Source: Sulfurimonas sp. (GTDB lineage Bacteria; Campylobacterota; Campylobacteria; Campylobacterales; Sulfurimonadaceae). Taken from it: a stretch of DNA of 49,272 nucleotides. How positions within the stretch are numbered: position 1 is the stretch's first letter; the number at the start of each line of letters is the position of its first letter. The notes beneath the pieces were generated by a model. It had not been told where the DNA came from. It did not search any database and was given only the letters and a program-made list of their open reading frames with translations. A program made the translations under genes and the position numbers. Shown here in pieces: positions 17,270 to 27,471 of this stretch. The stretch spans positions 1 to 49,272 of the forward strand of contig JALSLQ010000035.1 in the NCBI GenBank assembly GCA_026988235.1, in the 5' to 3' direction.

Positions 17270-18684
17270 AAATATCTTTGTTACATGTAAGCTTTTTATT
17301 ACTCTTCTTTTCACTCTTTTGTAGAGCAGAAACTATTGAAAACTCTATACTTGCCAAAAAAAATTCTTTTTCTAGTTTTACAATAAAAGATGATGTGAAT
17401 ATAACGAAAAAAAAAGGAGAGTATACGCTTGCTTCACCATTTGGTGATAAGAGTGAAATGAAGTGGGCGAAAAAATTCAATATCGTTGAACTTGGTAATG
17501 TTGAAAATCAGGATGTGAGTTATGAGCTACTGAGTAAAAAAGGCTTGTTACATGTAGCGCATCCTATTGCTTACGACTGGATGCCTGCATTTTATTATTA
17601 TACTGAAGGAAAAAATAGAGAATTTGTTGATTGGCTGTATAAAAACAGGCATATGACAACATTAAACCCTCAGGGTCCTTTTTTACATTGTAAAGAAAAT
17701 CATTATGATTGGTGTCAGGATTATTACTATAACTTGGCAAATAAAGAAGTATTGCAAAAACGGGTAGATGATTTACTGAAAAATATGAAGCTTCGTGGTT
17801 TTAGAGGTCTCTTTTTTGATTGGGCATCAGGCAGTTATATTGAAGAAGAAGTTTATAAACCAATACTACAAATTTTTAATAAGATACAGACACAAAAAAA
17901 CTACTTTGATTTTGTAAGTCAGTTTTATCAAAAACTGAACGCTTTAAATATATTTGTTATAACAAATCAGGGATTTAGAAAAGCAAAATATATCCTTCCC
18001 TTTGTAAGTTATGATATGACAGAGAGTTATATAACAACCGATGTAAGAAAAAAAATAAAAATACAAGTAGAAAAAAAAGGTTGGGTTGATTCTGTCATGG
18101 TGACAAACTACTATCCAATTTATGAAGATTCAAAAAACTTAAAAGATTCATTGAAATTTATAGATTTACTTAGTAGTTATAAGAAAAAGTATAAAAAATA
18201 TGGTTTTAAGAATTTTATTTATCTTAATTATTTAGCACCTGAGTATGAGAAAGTGTATGAAAGTAGTTCGCTTTATCGTATGAAAAAGCCAAAAAATGGC
18301 ATATATTTTAGTTATGCCATGGCAAAACTAGCAGATAGCATGGTTTATGCAGAAGTCTCAGAAAATAGAAAGCTTGAGAGAGATGAGGTTTATTTTTATG
18401 ATTTAGGCAAAGCATTAGGAAAAAAATATGAAAAACTTGATGCCATAGACGGTTACATTCGTTTTTATAAAAAAGGTTTCGTTTTAGTCTCACAAGCGTA
18501 TTCTACAGAACTTTATCTCAAAATTAAATCTAAATATCTGAAAAAAAATACAAAGATTTATGATACATATAATGAAAATTATTTAAAAGTTGGCAAAGAA
18601 AGTGTAACTGTGCCTTTAAAATACCAACAAGAGACCTTTGGGCAAAAATATTTGCCATTGGGTAGAGTTTATTTATATTTTTGA
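17266..18684 (+). CDS. Secreted TIM-barrel glycoside hydrolase candidate
   Basis: A 472-residue protein with a signal peptide (cleavage after CRA, about residue 20). The body looks like a (beta/alpha)8 hydrolase of the GH114/GHL15-like type: an early strand WAKKFNIVELGN, then GFRGLFFDWASG near residue 185 with acidic residues at the strand end, and a C-terminal beta domain. PelA has an N-terminal GH166 alpha-galactosaminidase domain of related fold, so this could be the hydrolase half of a split PelA. I cannot assign the family firmly. The last 12 bases overlap the convergent HlyD-like gene. Confidence 0.6.
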   Translation: MKISLLHVSFLLLFFSLFCRAETIENSILAKKNSFSSFTIKDDVNITKKKGEYTLASPFGDKSEMKWAKKFNIVELGNVENQDVSYELLSKKGLLHVAHPIAYDWMPAFYYYTEGKNREFVDWLYKNRHMTTLNPQGPFLHCKENHYDWCQDYYYNLANKEVLQKRVDDLLKNMKLRGFRGLFFDWASGSYIEEEVYKPILQIFNKIQTQKNYFDFVSQFYQKLNALNIFVITNQGFRKAKYILPFVSYDMTESYITTDVRKKIKIQVEKKGWVDSVMVTNYYPIYEDSKNLKDSLKFIDLLSSYKKKYKKYGFKNFIYLNYLAPEYEKVYESSSLYRMKKPKNGIYFSYAMAKLADSMVYAEVSENRKLERDEVYFYDLGKALGKKYEKLDAIDGYIRFYKKGFVLVSQAYSTELYLKIKSKYLKKNTKIYDTYNENYLKVGKESVTVPLKYQQETFGQKYLPLGRVYLYF

Positions 18685-19671
18685 TTGTATTTCAATGACT
18701 TTTTCTTTTTTGTTGTGCAAAAAATATTTTTTAACACTTGCTTGCCCTTCTTTAGAGAGTTCAATTGTTACTAAAGCTCGTGTTCCCGGCTGAAGAATAT
18801 AATTTTGATTTGGGACAACTATATCAAGAGTCATACTATCAAATGTTGGATTTACTATAGGACTGATTTGTTTAATGGTAGACTTTACCATGTAAGGGGG
18901 AGTTGTGACAAAACTGACAGTTACTGCTTTGTTTACATGTAAAAAAGGAAGCAATCCCGTTGCAAAACCAGCTTTAACAATGACCTTATTAAGATTAATA
19001 ATAGTACACACTTTTTTGTCATTTCCTATTGTTTGACCCTCTTGTGCTTGAATATCTGCAACAAAACCATTAATAGTAGCATATCCATCTGCGTGTTTGA
19101 TTGCATACTGTAATTTTTTCAGTTCTATTTTTTTTGTTATGAGTGAGGCGTCAAGTGTTTTTAGTCTTTCATAGTTATTCGCATTTTGAGATTGTTGTGC
19201 GTTTAGCGTGTTTATATAGTTCTTTTTATAGTTATTTTGCTCAAAGTCTTGTATATAGCCTTCTGATTTGAGTAAAGCTATCTTTTTTAGCTCCATAGCA
19301 GCTAAATTGACATCTGCAGTATTATGTGCCGTGCGTATATTTGTAGCTAAATTGTTCCTGATTTGTTGTAAGGAAGCAATTTCTGCCTGCTTATTTTGTA
19401 TGTCTAAATTGATAAGTTCTTTATCAAGAGAATAGATATGCTCACCTTTTATAACTTTGTCCCCATACTTTATATATAAATGTTTTATTTTTCCCGATAT
19501 AGTAGATATAATATCTTGACGCTGTAGAGGATATACAGCACCTTCAATACGGATACTGACATTATTATCTGAAACTTTGAGTTCTTTTTCTTCTTGAGAT
19601 TTTGCACAACCATTCAAAATAAAAATAAGGAGTGTACTGAGTAGAAATAACTTTGTTGTATAAAAATTCAT
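18673..19671 (-). CDS. HlyD/MFP-type periplasmic adaptor lipoprotein
   Basis: A membrane-fusion protein of tripartite export systems, 332 residues, with a lipobox ending NGC (Cys22). The first half-lipoyl segment is around TISGKIKHLYIKYGDKV, a coiled-coil hairpin covers about 80-190, the second half-lipoyl is GFVADIQAQEGQTIG, and beta-barrel domains follow. It would bridge an inner-membrane transporter to a TolC-like channel. No RND or ABC pump is next to it, but a TolC-like protein is encoded in the facing EPS operon. It is convergent with that operon and overlaps its last gene. Confidence 0.85.
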   Translation of the reverse strand: MNFYTTKLFLLSTLLIFILNGCAKSQEEKELKVSDNNVSIRIEGAVYPLQRQDIISTISGKIKHLYIKYGDKVIKGEHIYSLDKELINLDIQNKQAEIASLQQIRNNLATNIRTAHNTADVNLAAMELKKIALLKSEGYIQDFEQNNYKKNYINTLNAQQSQNANNYERLKTLDASLITKKIELKKLQYAIKHADGYATINGFVADIQAQEGQTIGNDKKVCTIINLNKVIVKAGFATGLLPFLHVNKAVTVSFVTTPPYMVKSTIKQISPIVNPTFDSMTLDIVVPNQNYILQPGTRALVTIELSKEGQASVKKYFLHNKKEKVIEIQSKI

Positions 19672-19714
19672 ATGTTTTCCATTTTTTTGCTGACAGATTT
19701 TAACATAAATTTAT

Positions 19715-20266
19715 TTAAAACAATGTTGGTTCAAGGGCTTTAATTTTATAAGTTTTTCTATGTATTGCACAGTAACCATATTTTTTAATCATGGCTACAT
19801 GTAACTTCGTTCCGTAGCCTTTGTGCTTTTCAAACTGGTACTCGGGGTATTTTTTTGCTACTTCGAGAATATCTCTGTCATGGGTTACTTTTGCAAGGAT
19901 TGATGCAGCACTAACTTCAGGGACTTTGCCGTCTGCTTGTACCATTGTTTCAAGATTTTTCACTCCATAGGTCTGATTTCCGTCAAAAAGATACTCATCC
20001 GCTTGTAAGTTTTTTAAAATATCAATGAGCCCTTTTTTTAAGCATTTTGATATACCGTTGTCATCTATATCCTTTGCACAAAATTTTACAATATGATAAC
20101 TCGCATTTTTAACAATAAGCTCATATAAAGCTTCGCGTTTTTTGGCTGTTAATTTTTTAGAATCATTAAGCCCTTCTACCTTACCATGTAAGATACATCC
20201 TGCCATCACCAAATCGCCTGCCAGAGGACCTCTTCCTGCTTCATCTATGCCACATAAAATACCCAT
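19715..20266 (-). CDS. rnhB: Ribonuclease HII
   Basis: Cleaves the RNA strand of RNA/DNA hybrids and single ribonucleotides in DNA. The 183-residue sequence opens with GIDEAGRGPLAGD, including the catalytic Asp-Glu pair, and has NDSKKLT and the later HKGYGTK region of RNase HII. It is one base away from the upstream ATPase gene and likely co-transcribed with it. A TACATGTA core lies inside, again read as Leu-His-Val. Confidence 0.95.
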   Translation of the reverse strand: MGILCGIDEAGRGPLAGDLVMAGCILHGKVEGLNDSKKLTAKKREALYELIVKNASYHIVKFCAKDIDDNGISKCLKKGLIDILKNLQADEYLFDGNQTYGVKNLETMVQADGKVPEVSAASILAKVTHDRDILEVAKKYPEYQFEKHKGYGTKLHVAMIKKYGYCAIHRKTYKIKALEPTLF

Positions 20267-20267
20267 A

Positions 20268-21332
20268 TTAATCTCCTAAAGCCCAAATGTCAAAAGGAAT
20301 TATATCCACACTGCTAAGCGGATGAGAAATATTTCCCTCTTTATTCATTGTAATGACTGTGATTTTTGTAATGCCATAGCTAAATATAAAAGCTTCAATA
20401 CTTGCAAGTTTGTTAAATAATCTTCTTTCATCTACAAAAGGCTTGCAGAGTATAATTTCATCACTTTGAGGCAGATAAAAATCAATGCCTTCTTCATAAT
20501 AACACTCCGTAGAAGATTTTAAAAGCTCAAGAAAAACCATATTCTCAAACAGTTTTGCAAAGTTTTTTTCAATACTCAAAGCCCCTTTTAAAGAGGTGTC
20601 GCATAAATAAACTTTTTTTGTTGCACGGGTGTGCTTGTATTTTGCAAGGAGATGAATGTATCTTTTTTGTGTGAGCAAATCAAATGATGTATATAATTTG
20701 TCTTTGGAAATTTTGCGTGTAAGTTTGAGTCTTTCATATAATGTAAAGGCTGAGAGCTTTTGTGACATAAATTTCGTACATAAACAAAGTATGTCAAATT
20801 CAATCTCACTTAAAGTAAATTGTAAAATATTTTGAAGATATACAATCTGCTCATCAGGTGTAATAGTATGCATAAAAGCAAATCCGCCAAGCTGAAAGAA
20901 ATGATTGAGCGCACTTGAGTCATATTTGTGTTCATACGCCAAAAACTCTTCATAATCAAGAGGATAAAGCGTCAAACATTTTAAAACATCTATATCATAA
21001 GGTATTTCACTCGTAATAATTAGCTGAGTGACATTGACAAATTTAATCTCAGGGCTGTAATTATCCAAAACAAGCGTGTCAATTTGGTTTAAATTACAAA
21101 AAGATGCAAGAGAAGCATTGAGTTTTTCTTTGTCAATTCGGATATCTCTACAGTTAATATATAAGTAAGAACTTTTTTTTAAGGACAAAAGATAATTTTT
21201 TACAAGATGGCTTTTCCCACTTTTACTGATGCCATTGATTTGATACGATTTGTCATTGATAAAAACTTTTCTTTGTATATATTTTTCTACATGTAAATCA
21301 GTTTTGTAAAATTTTTCAAGTAATATTTCCAT
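20268..21332 (-). CDS. AAA-family ATPase (AAA_14/DUF4143-like)
   Basis: A 354-residue P-loop protein with Walker A at about 35-42 (GISKSGKS) and a Walker B-like strand IDTLVLDN near 84-91. PLDYEEFLAYE at about 124-134 matches the LxxLSxxEF region of AAA_14 ATPases. The C-terminal half resembles the DUF4143 nuclease-like part but is weakly conserved. These ATPases are widespread with no settled function. It is divergent from rpsJ and shares a 176-base intergenic region with it. Confidence 0.65.
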   Translation of the reverse strand: MEILLEKFYKTDLHVEKYIQRKVFINDKSYQINGISKSGKSHLVKNYLLSLKKSSYLYINCRDIRIDKEKLNASLASFCNLNQIDTLVLDNYSPEIKFVNVTQLIITSEIPYDIDVLKCLTLYPLDYEEFLAYEHKYDSSALNHFFQLGGFAFMHTITPDEQIVYLQNILQFTLSEIEFDILCLCTKFMSQKLSAFTLYERLKLTRKISKDKLYTSFDLLTQKRYIHLLAKYKHTRATKKVYLCDTSLKGALSIEKNFAKLFENMVFLELLKSSTECYYEEGIDFYLPQSDEIILCKPFVDERRLFNKLASIEAFIFSYGITKITVITMNKEGNISHPLSSVDIIPFDIWALGD

Positions 21333-21424
21333 AATTTTTCCAATTTTTAAACTCTCTAATTATATCACTTCCTTATTAAAAGGAAATAAATTATAAAGAA
21401 TTTTCATTTTTGCTCCCTAAATCC

Positions 21425-21453
21425 TTGAATATTATTAGCTTATTGAGTATAAT
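21425..21453 (+). promoter_or_regulatory. Sigma-70 promoter of the S10-spc block
   Basis: TTGAAT at 21425-21430 and TATAAT at 21448-21453 are 17 bases apart, an unusually good match for this lineage. Initiation near 21460 would give a leader of about 48 bases before rpsJ. The leader contains a small hairpin, GTTGG at 21470-21474 with CCAAC at 21483-21487, whose role is unknown. Confidence 0.75.
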
Positions 21454-21508
21454 TCTGCTCCCTTAAATAGTTGGGCTAGGATCCAACGAGTTCTTTAGAA
21501 GGAAAAAC

Positions 21509-21820
21509 ATGGAAAAAATTCGTTTAAAATTGAAAGCTTATGATCATCGGGTACTTGATAGATCTGTAGCATCAATCGTAGAGGCTGTAAAGCGTACAGG
21601 TGCCGTAATTCGTGGTCCAATACCTTTACCAACAAAAATTCGTAAATATACAGTATTGAAATCAGTTCACGTTAACAAAAAAGCGCGTGAGCAGTTTGAA
21701 ATTCGTATGCACGCAAGAATGATCGACATCGTTTCTGCAACACCGGAAACAGTAGATTCATTAATGAAACTAGATCTTGCACCGGAAGTGGACGTTGAAG
21801 TTCGCTCTATGGACAAATAG
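21509..21820 (+). CDS. rpsJ: 30S ribosomal protein S10
   Basis: Small-subunit head protein, also the NusE antitermination factor. At 103 residues it is full length, with the expected [14 protein letters not shown] start and the [10 protein letters not shown] loop. It follows an AGAAGG ribosome-binding site and is the first gene of the ribosomal block. Confidence 0.97.
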   Translation: MEKIRLKLKAYDHRVLDRSVASIVEAVKRTGAVIRGPIPLPTKIRKYTVLKSVHVNKKAREQFEIRMHARMIDIVSATPETVDSLMKLDLAPEVDVEVRSMDK

Positions 21821-21828
21821 GAGTAATC

Positions 21829-22404
21829 GTGGAATATATTGTTGAAAAAATCGGTATGAGCCGTACTATCACAGTTCCGTCTAAGCCAGTTACTCTTTTA
21901 AGAGTTTTAGATGCGAAAGTGTGTGAAGTGAATGAAGGTACTGCTATTGTAGCTTACAACAGTGGTAAAAAAATGAATAAAGCAATAGAAGGTCAACAGA
22001 AGAAATACAATCTTCCAACTGAATTCAACCGTTTTGTTACTTTAGAAGTAGCAAACGCCGAAGCTGGTGAATTAGATTTAATTCCGCTTGTAGAAGCAAG
22101 TGTTCTTAAAACTACTTTCAACACAAAAGGTCGTGGTTTTTCAGGTGCAATGAAGCGTTGGAATTTCGGTGGTGGTCCTGCATCTCACGGTCACAGAATG
22201 GGTCGTAGAACAGGTTCAATCGGTAATGCTGAATGGCCAGGTCGTGTAATGAAAGGTAAGAAAATGCCAGGTCATTATGGAAACACACAAAATAGTGTAA
22301 AAAATGAAATCGTTTCTTATGATGCTGAAAACAAAATCATTGCGGTTTTAGGTTCAGTTTCAGGGGCTAACGGTTCTTTAGGTCGTGTAAAGGTAGCTTC
22401 GTAA
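21829..22404 (+). CDS. rplC: 50S ribosomal protein L3
   Basis: Early-assembly 23S-binding protein, 191 residues, shorter than the 209 of E. coli but typical of epsilonproteobacteria. The GHYGN and GGPASHG-RMG motifs of the central loop are present. The start is GTG, eight bases after rpsJ with a GGAG-type site. The stop overlaps the rplD ATG. Confidence 0.95.
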   Translation: MEYIVEKIGMSRTITVPSKPVTLLRVLDAKVCEVNEGTAIVAYNSGKKMNKAIEGQQKKYNLPTEFNRFVTLEVANAEAGELDLIPLVEASVLKTTFNTKGRGFSGAMKRWNFGGGPASHGHRMGRRTGSIGNAEWPGRVMKGKKMPGHYGNTQNSVKNEIVSYDAENKIIAVLGSVSGANGSLGRVKVAS

Positions 22405-23018
22405 TGAGTGCAATTATTTTAAATGATAAAATGGAAAAAGCATCTGAGACGGCATTACCAGAGTCATTCTCTGGAATTAATCCTCATAACCTTTACCTTT
22501 ATGTAAAATCTGCTCAAGCTGCACAGCGTGCAAATACAGCGATTGCTAAAGGTAGAAGTGATGTGCGTGGTGGTGGTAAAAAACCATGGGCTCAAAAAGG
22601 TGGCGGGCGTGCTCGTGCCGGTTCTCGTCGTTCTCCTATATTTGTAGGTGGTGGTAAGGCATTTGGTCCTCAAAATAACCGTAACTACGATTTAAAAGTA
22701 AATAAAAAGCAAAAGAAACTTGCTTTAAACTTTGCTTTAAATGAGCATGCACAAAATGGTACTCTTTTTATCGTCGACAGTATTTCTGTTGAATCTGGTA
22801 AAACTAAAGATGCGGCAGCAATGTTCAAAGCTTTAGGGCAAAGAGATACACTTTTTGTTAAATCTTTATTAGATGAGTCAACATTTTTAGCGTTTGAGAA
22901 TTTACAGCAAACCTATGTTGTTGAATCTAATGAGTTAAACGCATACTTAGCTGCTAACTATCGCTCAATCGTGATAGAAAAAGCTGTATGGGAAACTTTA
23001 ACAAGTGAGGCTAAGTAA
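22404..23018 (+). CDS. rplD: 50S ribosomal protein L4
   Basis: Exit-tunnel ribosomal protein of 204 residues. The central loop carries [19 protein letters not shown] as expected. In E. coli L4 also represses the S10 operon; no equivalent leader structure is obvious here. The ATG overlaps the rplC stop and the stop overlaps the rplW ATG. Confidence 0.96.
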   Translation: MSAIILNDKMEKASETALPESFSGINPHNLYLYVKSAQAAQRANTAIAKGRSDVRGGGKKPWAQKGGGRARAGSRRSPIFVGGGKAFGPQNNRNYDLKVNKKQKKLALNFALNEHAQNGTLFIVDSISVESGKTKDAAAMFKALGQRDTLFVKSLLDESTFLAFENLQQTYVVESNELNAYLAANYRSIVIEKAVWETLTSEAK

Positions 23019-23299
23019 TGGCTGATATTACAGATATTAAATCTATTTTATATACAGAGAAGACTTTAGGTTTACAAGAAGATGGTGTTATAGTTGTTCA
23101 AACTGCACCGCGTATGACTAAAACAGGTCTTAAAGAGGTGTTTAGAGAGTATTTTGGAATTATTCCTTCAAAAATTAACTCTTTAAATCAAAACGGAAAA
23201 GTGAAAATGTTCCGTGGCAAAAAGGGTAAACAAAATGACTTTAAAAAGTTTTATGTCACTTTACCTGAAGGTGCACAAATAGAAAGTTTGGCGGTATAA
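23018..23299 (+). CDS. rplW: 50S ribosomal protein L23
   Basis: Protein at the tunnel exit, the docking point for trigger factor and SRP. It is 93 residues, with the [10 protein letters not shown] loop typical of L23. It overlaps rplD by one base and is one base from rplB. Confidence 0.95.
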   Translation: MADITDIKSILYTEKTLGLQEDGVIVVQTAPRMTKTGLKEVFREYFGIIPSKINSLNQNGKVKMFRGKKGKQNDFKKFYVTLPEGAQIESLAV

Positions 23300-23300
23300 G

Positions 23301-24146
23301 ATGGCAATTAAAACTTATAGACCGATAACTCCGTCTCGTCGTTTTTACACGAATGTAGATAGTTCAGATATCACTGCTAAAGCTAGCGTTCGTTCATTAT
23401 TAGTAAAACTTCCAACAACTGCTGGTCGTAATAATAATGGTCGTATCACATCTCGTCACAGACAAGCTGGTGCGAAAAAGCTTTATCGTATTATTGATTT
23501 CAAAAGAGATAAATTCGGCATAGCCGGTACAGTATCTGCAATTGAGTATGATCCATACCGTAACTGCCGTATTGCATTAATTACTTATGTGGACGGTGAA
23601 AAAAGATATATCCTGCAAGCAAAAGGTTTAAATGTTGGCGATATAGTTGAGTCTGCAGAGTCTGGTTTAGATGTGAAGCCGGGTAATACAATGAAACTCA
23701 AAAATATTCCTATTGGAACACTTGTTCATAATGTAGAGCTTAAAACTGGTAAAGGCGGACAAATGGTTCGTTCAGCTGGAACATCTGCTCAGATTATGGG
23801 TCGTGATGGAAAGTATGTATCTTTACGCATGCCTTCATCAGAGATGCGTTTAGTTCTTGGTGAGTGTTTAGCTACTGTTGGAATTGTTGGAAATGAAGAA
23901 TTTGCAAATATTGTAATTGCAAAAGCTGGTCGTCAGCGTCACCTTGGAATTCGTCCTCAAACTCGTGGTTCTGCAATGAATCCAATTGATCACCCGCATG
24001 GTGGTGGTGAAGGTAAAACGAACTCAGGTCGTCATCCGGTTACTCCTTGGGGTAAACCAACTAAGGGTGCTAAGACTCGTCGTAAAAAAGCTAGTGATAA
24101 ATTAATTATTACTCGCCGTAAACCAAATGCTAAAAGGGTAGGTTAA
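23301..24146 (+). CDS. rplB: 50S ribosomal protein L2
   Basis: Large-subunit protein near the peptidyl-transferase centre, 281 residues. The C-terminal [13 protein letters not shown] motif with its essential His is intact. The usual RHRGGGHK stretch reads RHRQAGAKK, as I recall for Campylobacter L2, which supports the phylum assignment. Confidence 0.97.
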   Translation: MAIKTYRPITPSRRFYTNVDSSDITAKASVRSLLVKLPTTAGRNNNGRITSRHRQAGAKKLYRIIDFKRDKFGIAGTVSAIEYDPYRNCRIALITYVDGEKRYILQAKGLNVGDIVESAESGLDVKPGNTMKLKNIPIGTLVHNVELKTGKGGQMVRSAGTSAQIMGRDGKYVSLRMPSSEMRLVLGECLATVGIVGNEEFANIVIAKAGRQRHLGIRPQTRGSAMNPIDHPHGGGEGKTNSGRHPVTPWGKPTKGAKTRRKKASDKLIITRRKPNAKRVG

Positions 24147-24148
24147 TA

Positions 24149-24424
24149 ATGGCTCGTTCAGTAAAAAAAGGTCCATTCGTAGATGATCATTTAATGAAAA
24201 AAGTGGAGGCTATGAAAGCCGAAGCAAAGAAAAAACCTATTAAAACTTGGTCAAGAAGATCTATGATTCTTCCTGATATGGTTGGTTTAACAATAAATGT
24301 TCATAATGGTCGCCAATTCGTTCCTGTATATGTTACAGAGAACCACATTGGTTATAAATTTGGTGAATTCGCACCAACTCGTACATTTAAGGGCCATAAG
24401 GGCTCTGTTCAAAAGAAGGGGTAG
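24149..24424 (+). CDS. rpsS: 30S ribosomal protein S19
   Basis: Small-subunit head protein that binds with S13. It is 91 residues, opening with [14 protein letters not shown] and including the [10 protein letters not shown] motif. It lies two bases after rplB and two bases before rplV. Confidence 0.97.
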   Translation: MARSVKKGPFVDDHLMKKVEAMKAEAKKKPIKTWSRRSMILPDMVGLTINVHNGRQFVPVYVTENHIGYKFGEFAPTRTFKGHKGSVQKKG

Positions 24425-24426
24425 TC

Positions 24427-24744
24427 ATGGCTAGAGCATTATTAAAGTTTATCCGTGTATCACCTATTAAATCTCGTCTTATTGCGCGTGAAGTGCAGGG
24501 TATGAATGCAGAAGAAGCACTAGCAGCTTTAGAATTCACTCCAAATAAGGCAGCAAAAATTATCTCTAAAGTAATTGCATCTGCAGTTGCTAACAGTGGT
24601 AGTGAAGCTGAAGATTGTGTAATTACATCATGTCGTGTTGACAATGGTCCAGTACTTAAGCGTTTCCGTCCACGAGCTCGTGGTATGGCTTCAGGTATTA
24701 GAAAACCAACAGCACATATCTTAGTAGAAGTAGAGGGTAAATAA
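24427..24744 (+). CDS. rplV: 50S ribosomal protein L22
   Basis: Tunnel-lining ribosomal protein of 105 residues. The [16 protein letters not shown] start and the C-terminal [11 protein letters not shown] hook are characteristic. A normal member of the cluster between rpsS and rpsC. Confidence 0.96.
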   Translation: MARALLKFIRVSPIKSRLIAREVQGMNAEEALAALEFTPNKAAKIISKVIASAVANSGSEAEDCVITSCRVDNGPVLKRFRPRARGMASGIRKPTAHILVEVEGK

Positions 24745-24745
24745 T

Positions 24746-25462
24746 ATGGGTCAAAAAGTTAATCCTATTGGTTTGCGTCTTGGTATCAACCGTAATTGGG
24801 AATCTCGTTGGTTTCCAAACTTTAAAACTGCTCCGGCAGCTTTAGGGGAAGATTACAAGATAAGAACATTTTTAAAGAAAGAGCTTTATTATGCTGGTGT
24901 TTCTAACATCATCATTGAGCGAACAGTTAAAAGACTTCGTGTGACTATCGTTGCAGCTCGTCCTGGTATTATTATTGGGAAAAAAGGTGCAGATATAGAG
25001 AAGCTCAAAACTGCTGTTCAAAAACTTGTTGGTAAAGCTATTTCTATTAACATTAAAGAAGAGAAAAAAGCACAAACTTCAGCACAATTGGTTGCTGAAA
25101 ATGTTGCGACTCAATTAGAACGCCGTGTTGCATTTCGTAGAGCTATGAAAAAAGTTATGCAGGGTGCACAGCGTTCTGGTGCTAAAGGTATCAAAATTGC
25201 AGTTGCCGGTCGTTTAGGCGGTGCTGAAATGGCTCGTACTGAATGGTATTTAGAGGGACGCGTTCCTCTTCATACTCTTCGTGCAAAAATTGATTATGGT
25301 TTCGCTGAAGCACATACTACATACGGTATTATCGGTGTAAAAGTATGGATATTCAAAGGGGAAGTACTGACTAAAGGTATTCCTGCAGAAGCTAAAGAAG
25401 AGAAAAAAGAGCGTCGTGGTAGAAAACCAGTGAGACGTGAAAATAGTGAAAAGGCTGAATAA
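24746..25462 (+). CDS. rpsC: 30S ribosomal protein S3
   Basis: mRNA-entry protein with KH domain, 238 residues. It begins [12 protein letters not shown] and has the KH signature [13 protein letters not shown]. The C-terminal tail is charged and repetitive ([10 protein letters not shown]), within the family's variability. Confidence 0.97.
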   Translation: MGQKVNPIGLRLGINRNWESRWFPNFKTAPAALGEDYKIRTFLKKELYYAGVSNIIIERTVKRLRVTIVAARPGIIIGKKGADIEKLKTAVQKLVGKAISINIKEEKKAQTSAQLVAENVATQLERRVAFRRAMKKVMQGAQRSGAKGIKIAVAGRLGGAEMARTEWYLEGRVPLHTLRAKIDYGFAEAHTTYGIIGVKVWIFKGEVLTKGIPAEAKEEKKERRGRKPVRRENSEKAE

Positions 25463-25464
25463 TC

Positions 25465-25890
25465 ATGTTAATGCCAAAAAGAACAAAATATCGTAAAGTA
25501 ATGAAAGGTCGTAACCGTGGTTACGCTCGTTCTGGTTACAAGTTAGCTTTTGGTGACATCGCATTTAAAGCAGTAGAAGCTGGTCGTATCAACTCTCGTC
25601 AGATTGAGTCGGCTCGTATCTCTGCAACGCGTCATATTAAGCGTCAAGGTAAGATTTGGATTCGTGTTTTCCCTGCTAAGCCGTTAACTGCAAAACCTCT
25701 TGAAACTCGTATGGGTAAAGGTAAAGGTGCAGTTGATCAATGGGTAATGAACATTAAGCCAGGTCGTATAATCTTTGAAATGGGTGGTGTACCTGAAGAT
25801 ATTGCTCGTGAAGCATTAATTCTTGCGATGCATAAATTACCATTCAAATGTAAAATTGTTACTGCGGAGATGAACAATGAAATATTCTGA
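25465..25890 (+). CDS. rplP: 50S ribosomal protein L16
   Basis: Central protuberance protein contacting A-site tRNA. The 141-residue sequence opens [11 protein letters not shown], so the upstream ATG of the pair is the correct start. It includes [11 protein letters not shown]. The 3' end overlaps rpmC by 14 bases. Confidence 0.97.
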   Translation: MLMPKRTKYRKVMKGRNRGYARSGYKLAFGDIAFKAVEAGRINSRQIESARISATRHIKRQGKIWIRVFPAKPLTAKPLETRMGKGKGAVDQWVMNIKPGRIIFEMGGVPEDIAREALILAMHKLPFKCKIVTAEMNNEIF

Positions 25891-26065
25891 TTTAGCAGAT
25901 AAAAATTCAGCTGAACTTCAAGCAATGCTTAAAGAAAGAAAAACTGAGCTGTTTACTTTAAAAATTAAACAAAAGACGATGCAATTACAAAATACTAGCG
26001 AACTTAGAGTCGCTAAAAAAGATATTGCTAGAATTAATACTGCACTTGCTGCAGTAGAAAAGTAG
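25877..26065 (+). CDS. rpmC: 50S ribosomal protein L29
   Basis: Small protein at the tunnel exit, 62 residues, two helices, with [14 protein letters not shown] and the [11 protein letters not shown] region typical of L29. It starts inside the rplP end, so translation is probably coupled. Confidence 0.94.
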   Translation: MKYSDLADKNSAELQAMLKERKTELFTLKIKQKTMQLQNTSELRVAKKDIARINTALAAVEK

Positions 26066-26074
26066 GGGCGAGCG

Positions 26075-26320
26075 ATGGCTAATAAGCGTGAAATTCAAGG
26101 TAACGTAATTAAAATTGCAGGCGATAAAACAGTAACTATTGTTGTTGAGCGTCGTGTAATGCATCCTCGTTATCATAAAGTTGTAAAGCGTTTCAAAAAG
26201 TACTTAGTACATGATGAGCGTAATGAAGTTAAAGTTGGAGACGAGATTGTTGCAATCGAGTGTCGTCCACTTTCTAAGACTAAATCTTTTAGACTTAAAA
26301 CAGTTGTAAAAGGAGCGTAG
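26075..26320 (+). CDS. rpsQ: 30S ribosomal protein S17
   Basis: Early 16S-binding protein with an OB fold, 81 residues. [19 protein letters not shown] at the start and [13 protein letters not shown] near the end are the S17 signatures. Spacing is nine bases after rpmC. Confidence 0.96.
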   Translation: MANKREIQGNVIKIAGDKTVTIVVERRVMHPRYHKVVKRFKKYLVHDERNEVKVGDEIVAIECRPLSKTKSFRLKTVVKGA

Positions 26321-26322
26321 TA

Positions 26323-26691
26323 ATGATTCAAGGTTTTACTCGTTTAAATGTAGCTGATAATACAGGTGCTAAAGAGATTATGTGTATTAAGGTACTTGGT
26401 GGTTCTAAGCGTCGCTATGCTTCAATAGGTGATGTTATTGTTGCTTCTGTGAAAAAAGCGATTCCAACTGCTAAAGTGAAAAAAGGTAAAGTTGTAAAAG
26501 CTGTTGTTGTAAGAACTCATAAAGAAGTTCAGCGTGAAAACGGTTCATTAATTCGTTTTGATGATAACGCAGCAGTTATACTTGATGACAAGAGAGAACC
26601 AATCGGTACTCGTATCTTCGGACCAATTGGTCGTGAAGTGCGTTACGCAGGATTTATGAAAATTGTATCTCTTGCACCGGAGGTTGTGTAA
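26323..26691 (+). CDS. rplN: 50S ribosomal protein L14
   Basis: Intersubunit bridge protein of 122 residues. The [18 protein letters not shown] start and the [11 protein letters not shown] motif are intact. The stop overlaps the rplX ATG. Confidence 0.97.
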   Translation: MIQGFTRLNVADNTGAKEIMCIKVLGGSKRRYASIGDVIVASVKKAIPTAKVKKGKVVKAVVVRTHKEVQRENGSLIRFDDNAAVILDDKREPIGTRIFGPIGREVRYAGFMKIVSLAPEVV

Positions 26692-26921
26692 TGTCAAAGT
26701 TTAATTTCAAAAAAGGCGATATAGTAGAAATTATCGCTGGAGATGATCGTGGAACTAAGGCTGCTGTTTTAGCAGTAATGCCAAAGAAAAACAAGGTTAT
26801 CGTAGAGGGTTGTAAAATAGCTAAAAAAGCTATTAAGCCAACTGAAGAGAACACTAAAGGTGGGCATATCAAAAAAGAGATGCCTATTGATGTTTCAAAT
26901 GTACGTAAAGTGGAGGCATAA
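26691..26921 (+). CDS. rplX: 50S ribosomal protein L24
   Basis: Assembly-initiating protein with a KOW motif ([17 protein letters not shown]). It is 76 residues, so the C-terminal extension of many bacterial L24 proteins (about 100 residues) is missing, as is common in epsilonproteobacteria. Confidence 0.95.
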   Translation: MSKFNFKKGDIVEIIAGDDRGTKAAVLAVMPKKNKVIVEGCKIAKKAIKPTEENTKGGHIKKEMPIDVSNVRKVEA

Positions 26922-26925
26922 TTAG

Positions 26926-27471
26926 ATGGCTCGTTTAAAAGAAAAATATTTAGCACTCAAACCAGAAATTCAAGCAGCTTTAGATATTAAAAATGTAATG
27001 CAGATTCCTGCATTAGATAAAATTATTATCTCTGTTGGTGCCGGTTTTGCTATGAAAGATAACAAACTTATTCAAAATATTGAAGATACAATTACGACAA
27101 TAGCTGGTCAAAAAGCTACTACAGTAATTGCAAAAAAATCTGTTGCAGGTTTTAAAGTTCGTGAAGGCATGCCTGTTGGTATCCGTGTAACACTTCGTGG
27201 TGAAAATATGTACAATTTCTTTGATCGCCTTGTGTCGATTGCACTTCCTCGTGTAAAAGATTTCCGTGGTGTTGCTAGAAATGGTTTTGACGGTCGTGGT
27301 AACTATAACTTCGGTCTTCAAGAACAATTAATTTTCCCGGAAGTTAGCTATGATTCAATCATGCAAATCCATGGTATGAATATCACAGTTGTTACAACTG
27401 CTGATTCAGATAAGGCGGCATTTACTCTTTTAGAGAAAATGGGAATGCCTTTTAGTAAAGGGAGCAACTAA
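26926..27471 (+). CDS. rplE: 50S ribosomal protein L5
   Basis: 5S rRNA-binding protein, 181 residues, with [14 protein letters not shown] and RDFRG-like ([14 protein letters not shown]) motifs. It overlaps the S14 gene by one base. Confidence 0.97.
   Translation: MARLKEKYLALKPEIQAALDIKNVMQIPALDKIIISVGAGFAMKDNKLIQNIEDTITTIAGQKATTVIAKKSVAGFKVREGMPVGIRVTLRGENMYNFFDRLVSIALPRVKDFRGVARNGFDGRGNYNFGLQEQLIFPEVSYDSIMQIHGMNITVVTTADSDKAAFTLLEKMGMPFSKGSN

Noticed and set aside
21333-21508. E. coli-like S10 leader controlled by L4
   Set aside because: The predicted leader is only about 48 bases with one 5-base stem, too small for the known L4-binding structure.
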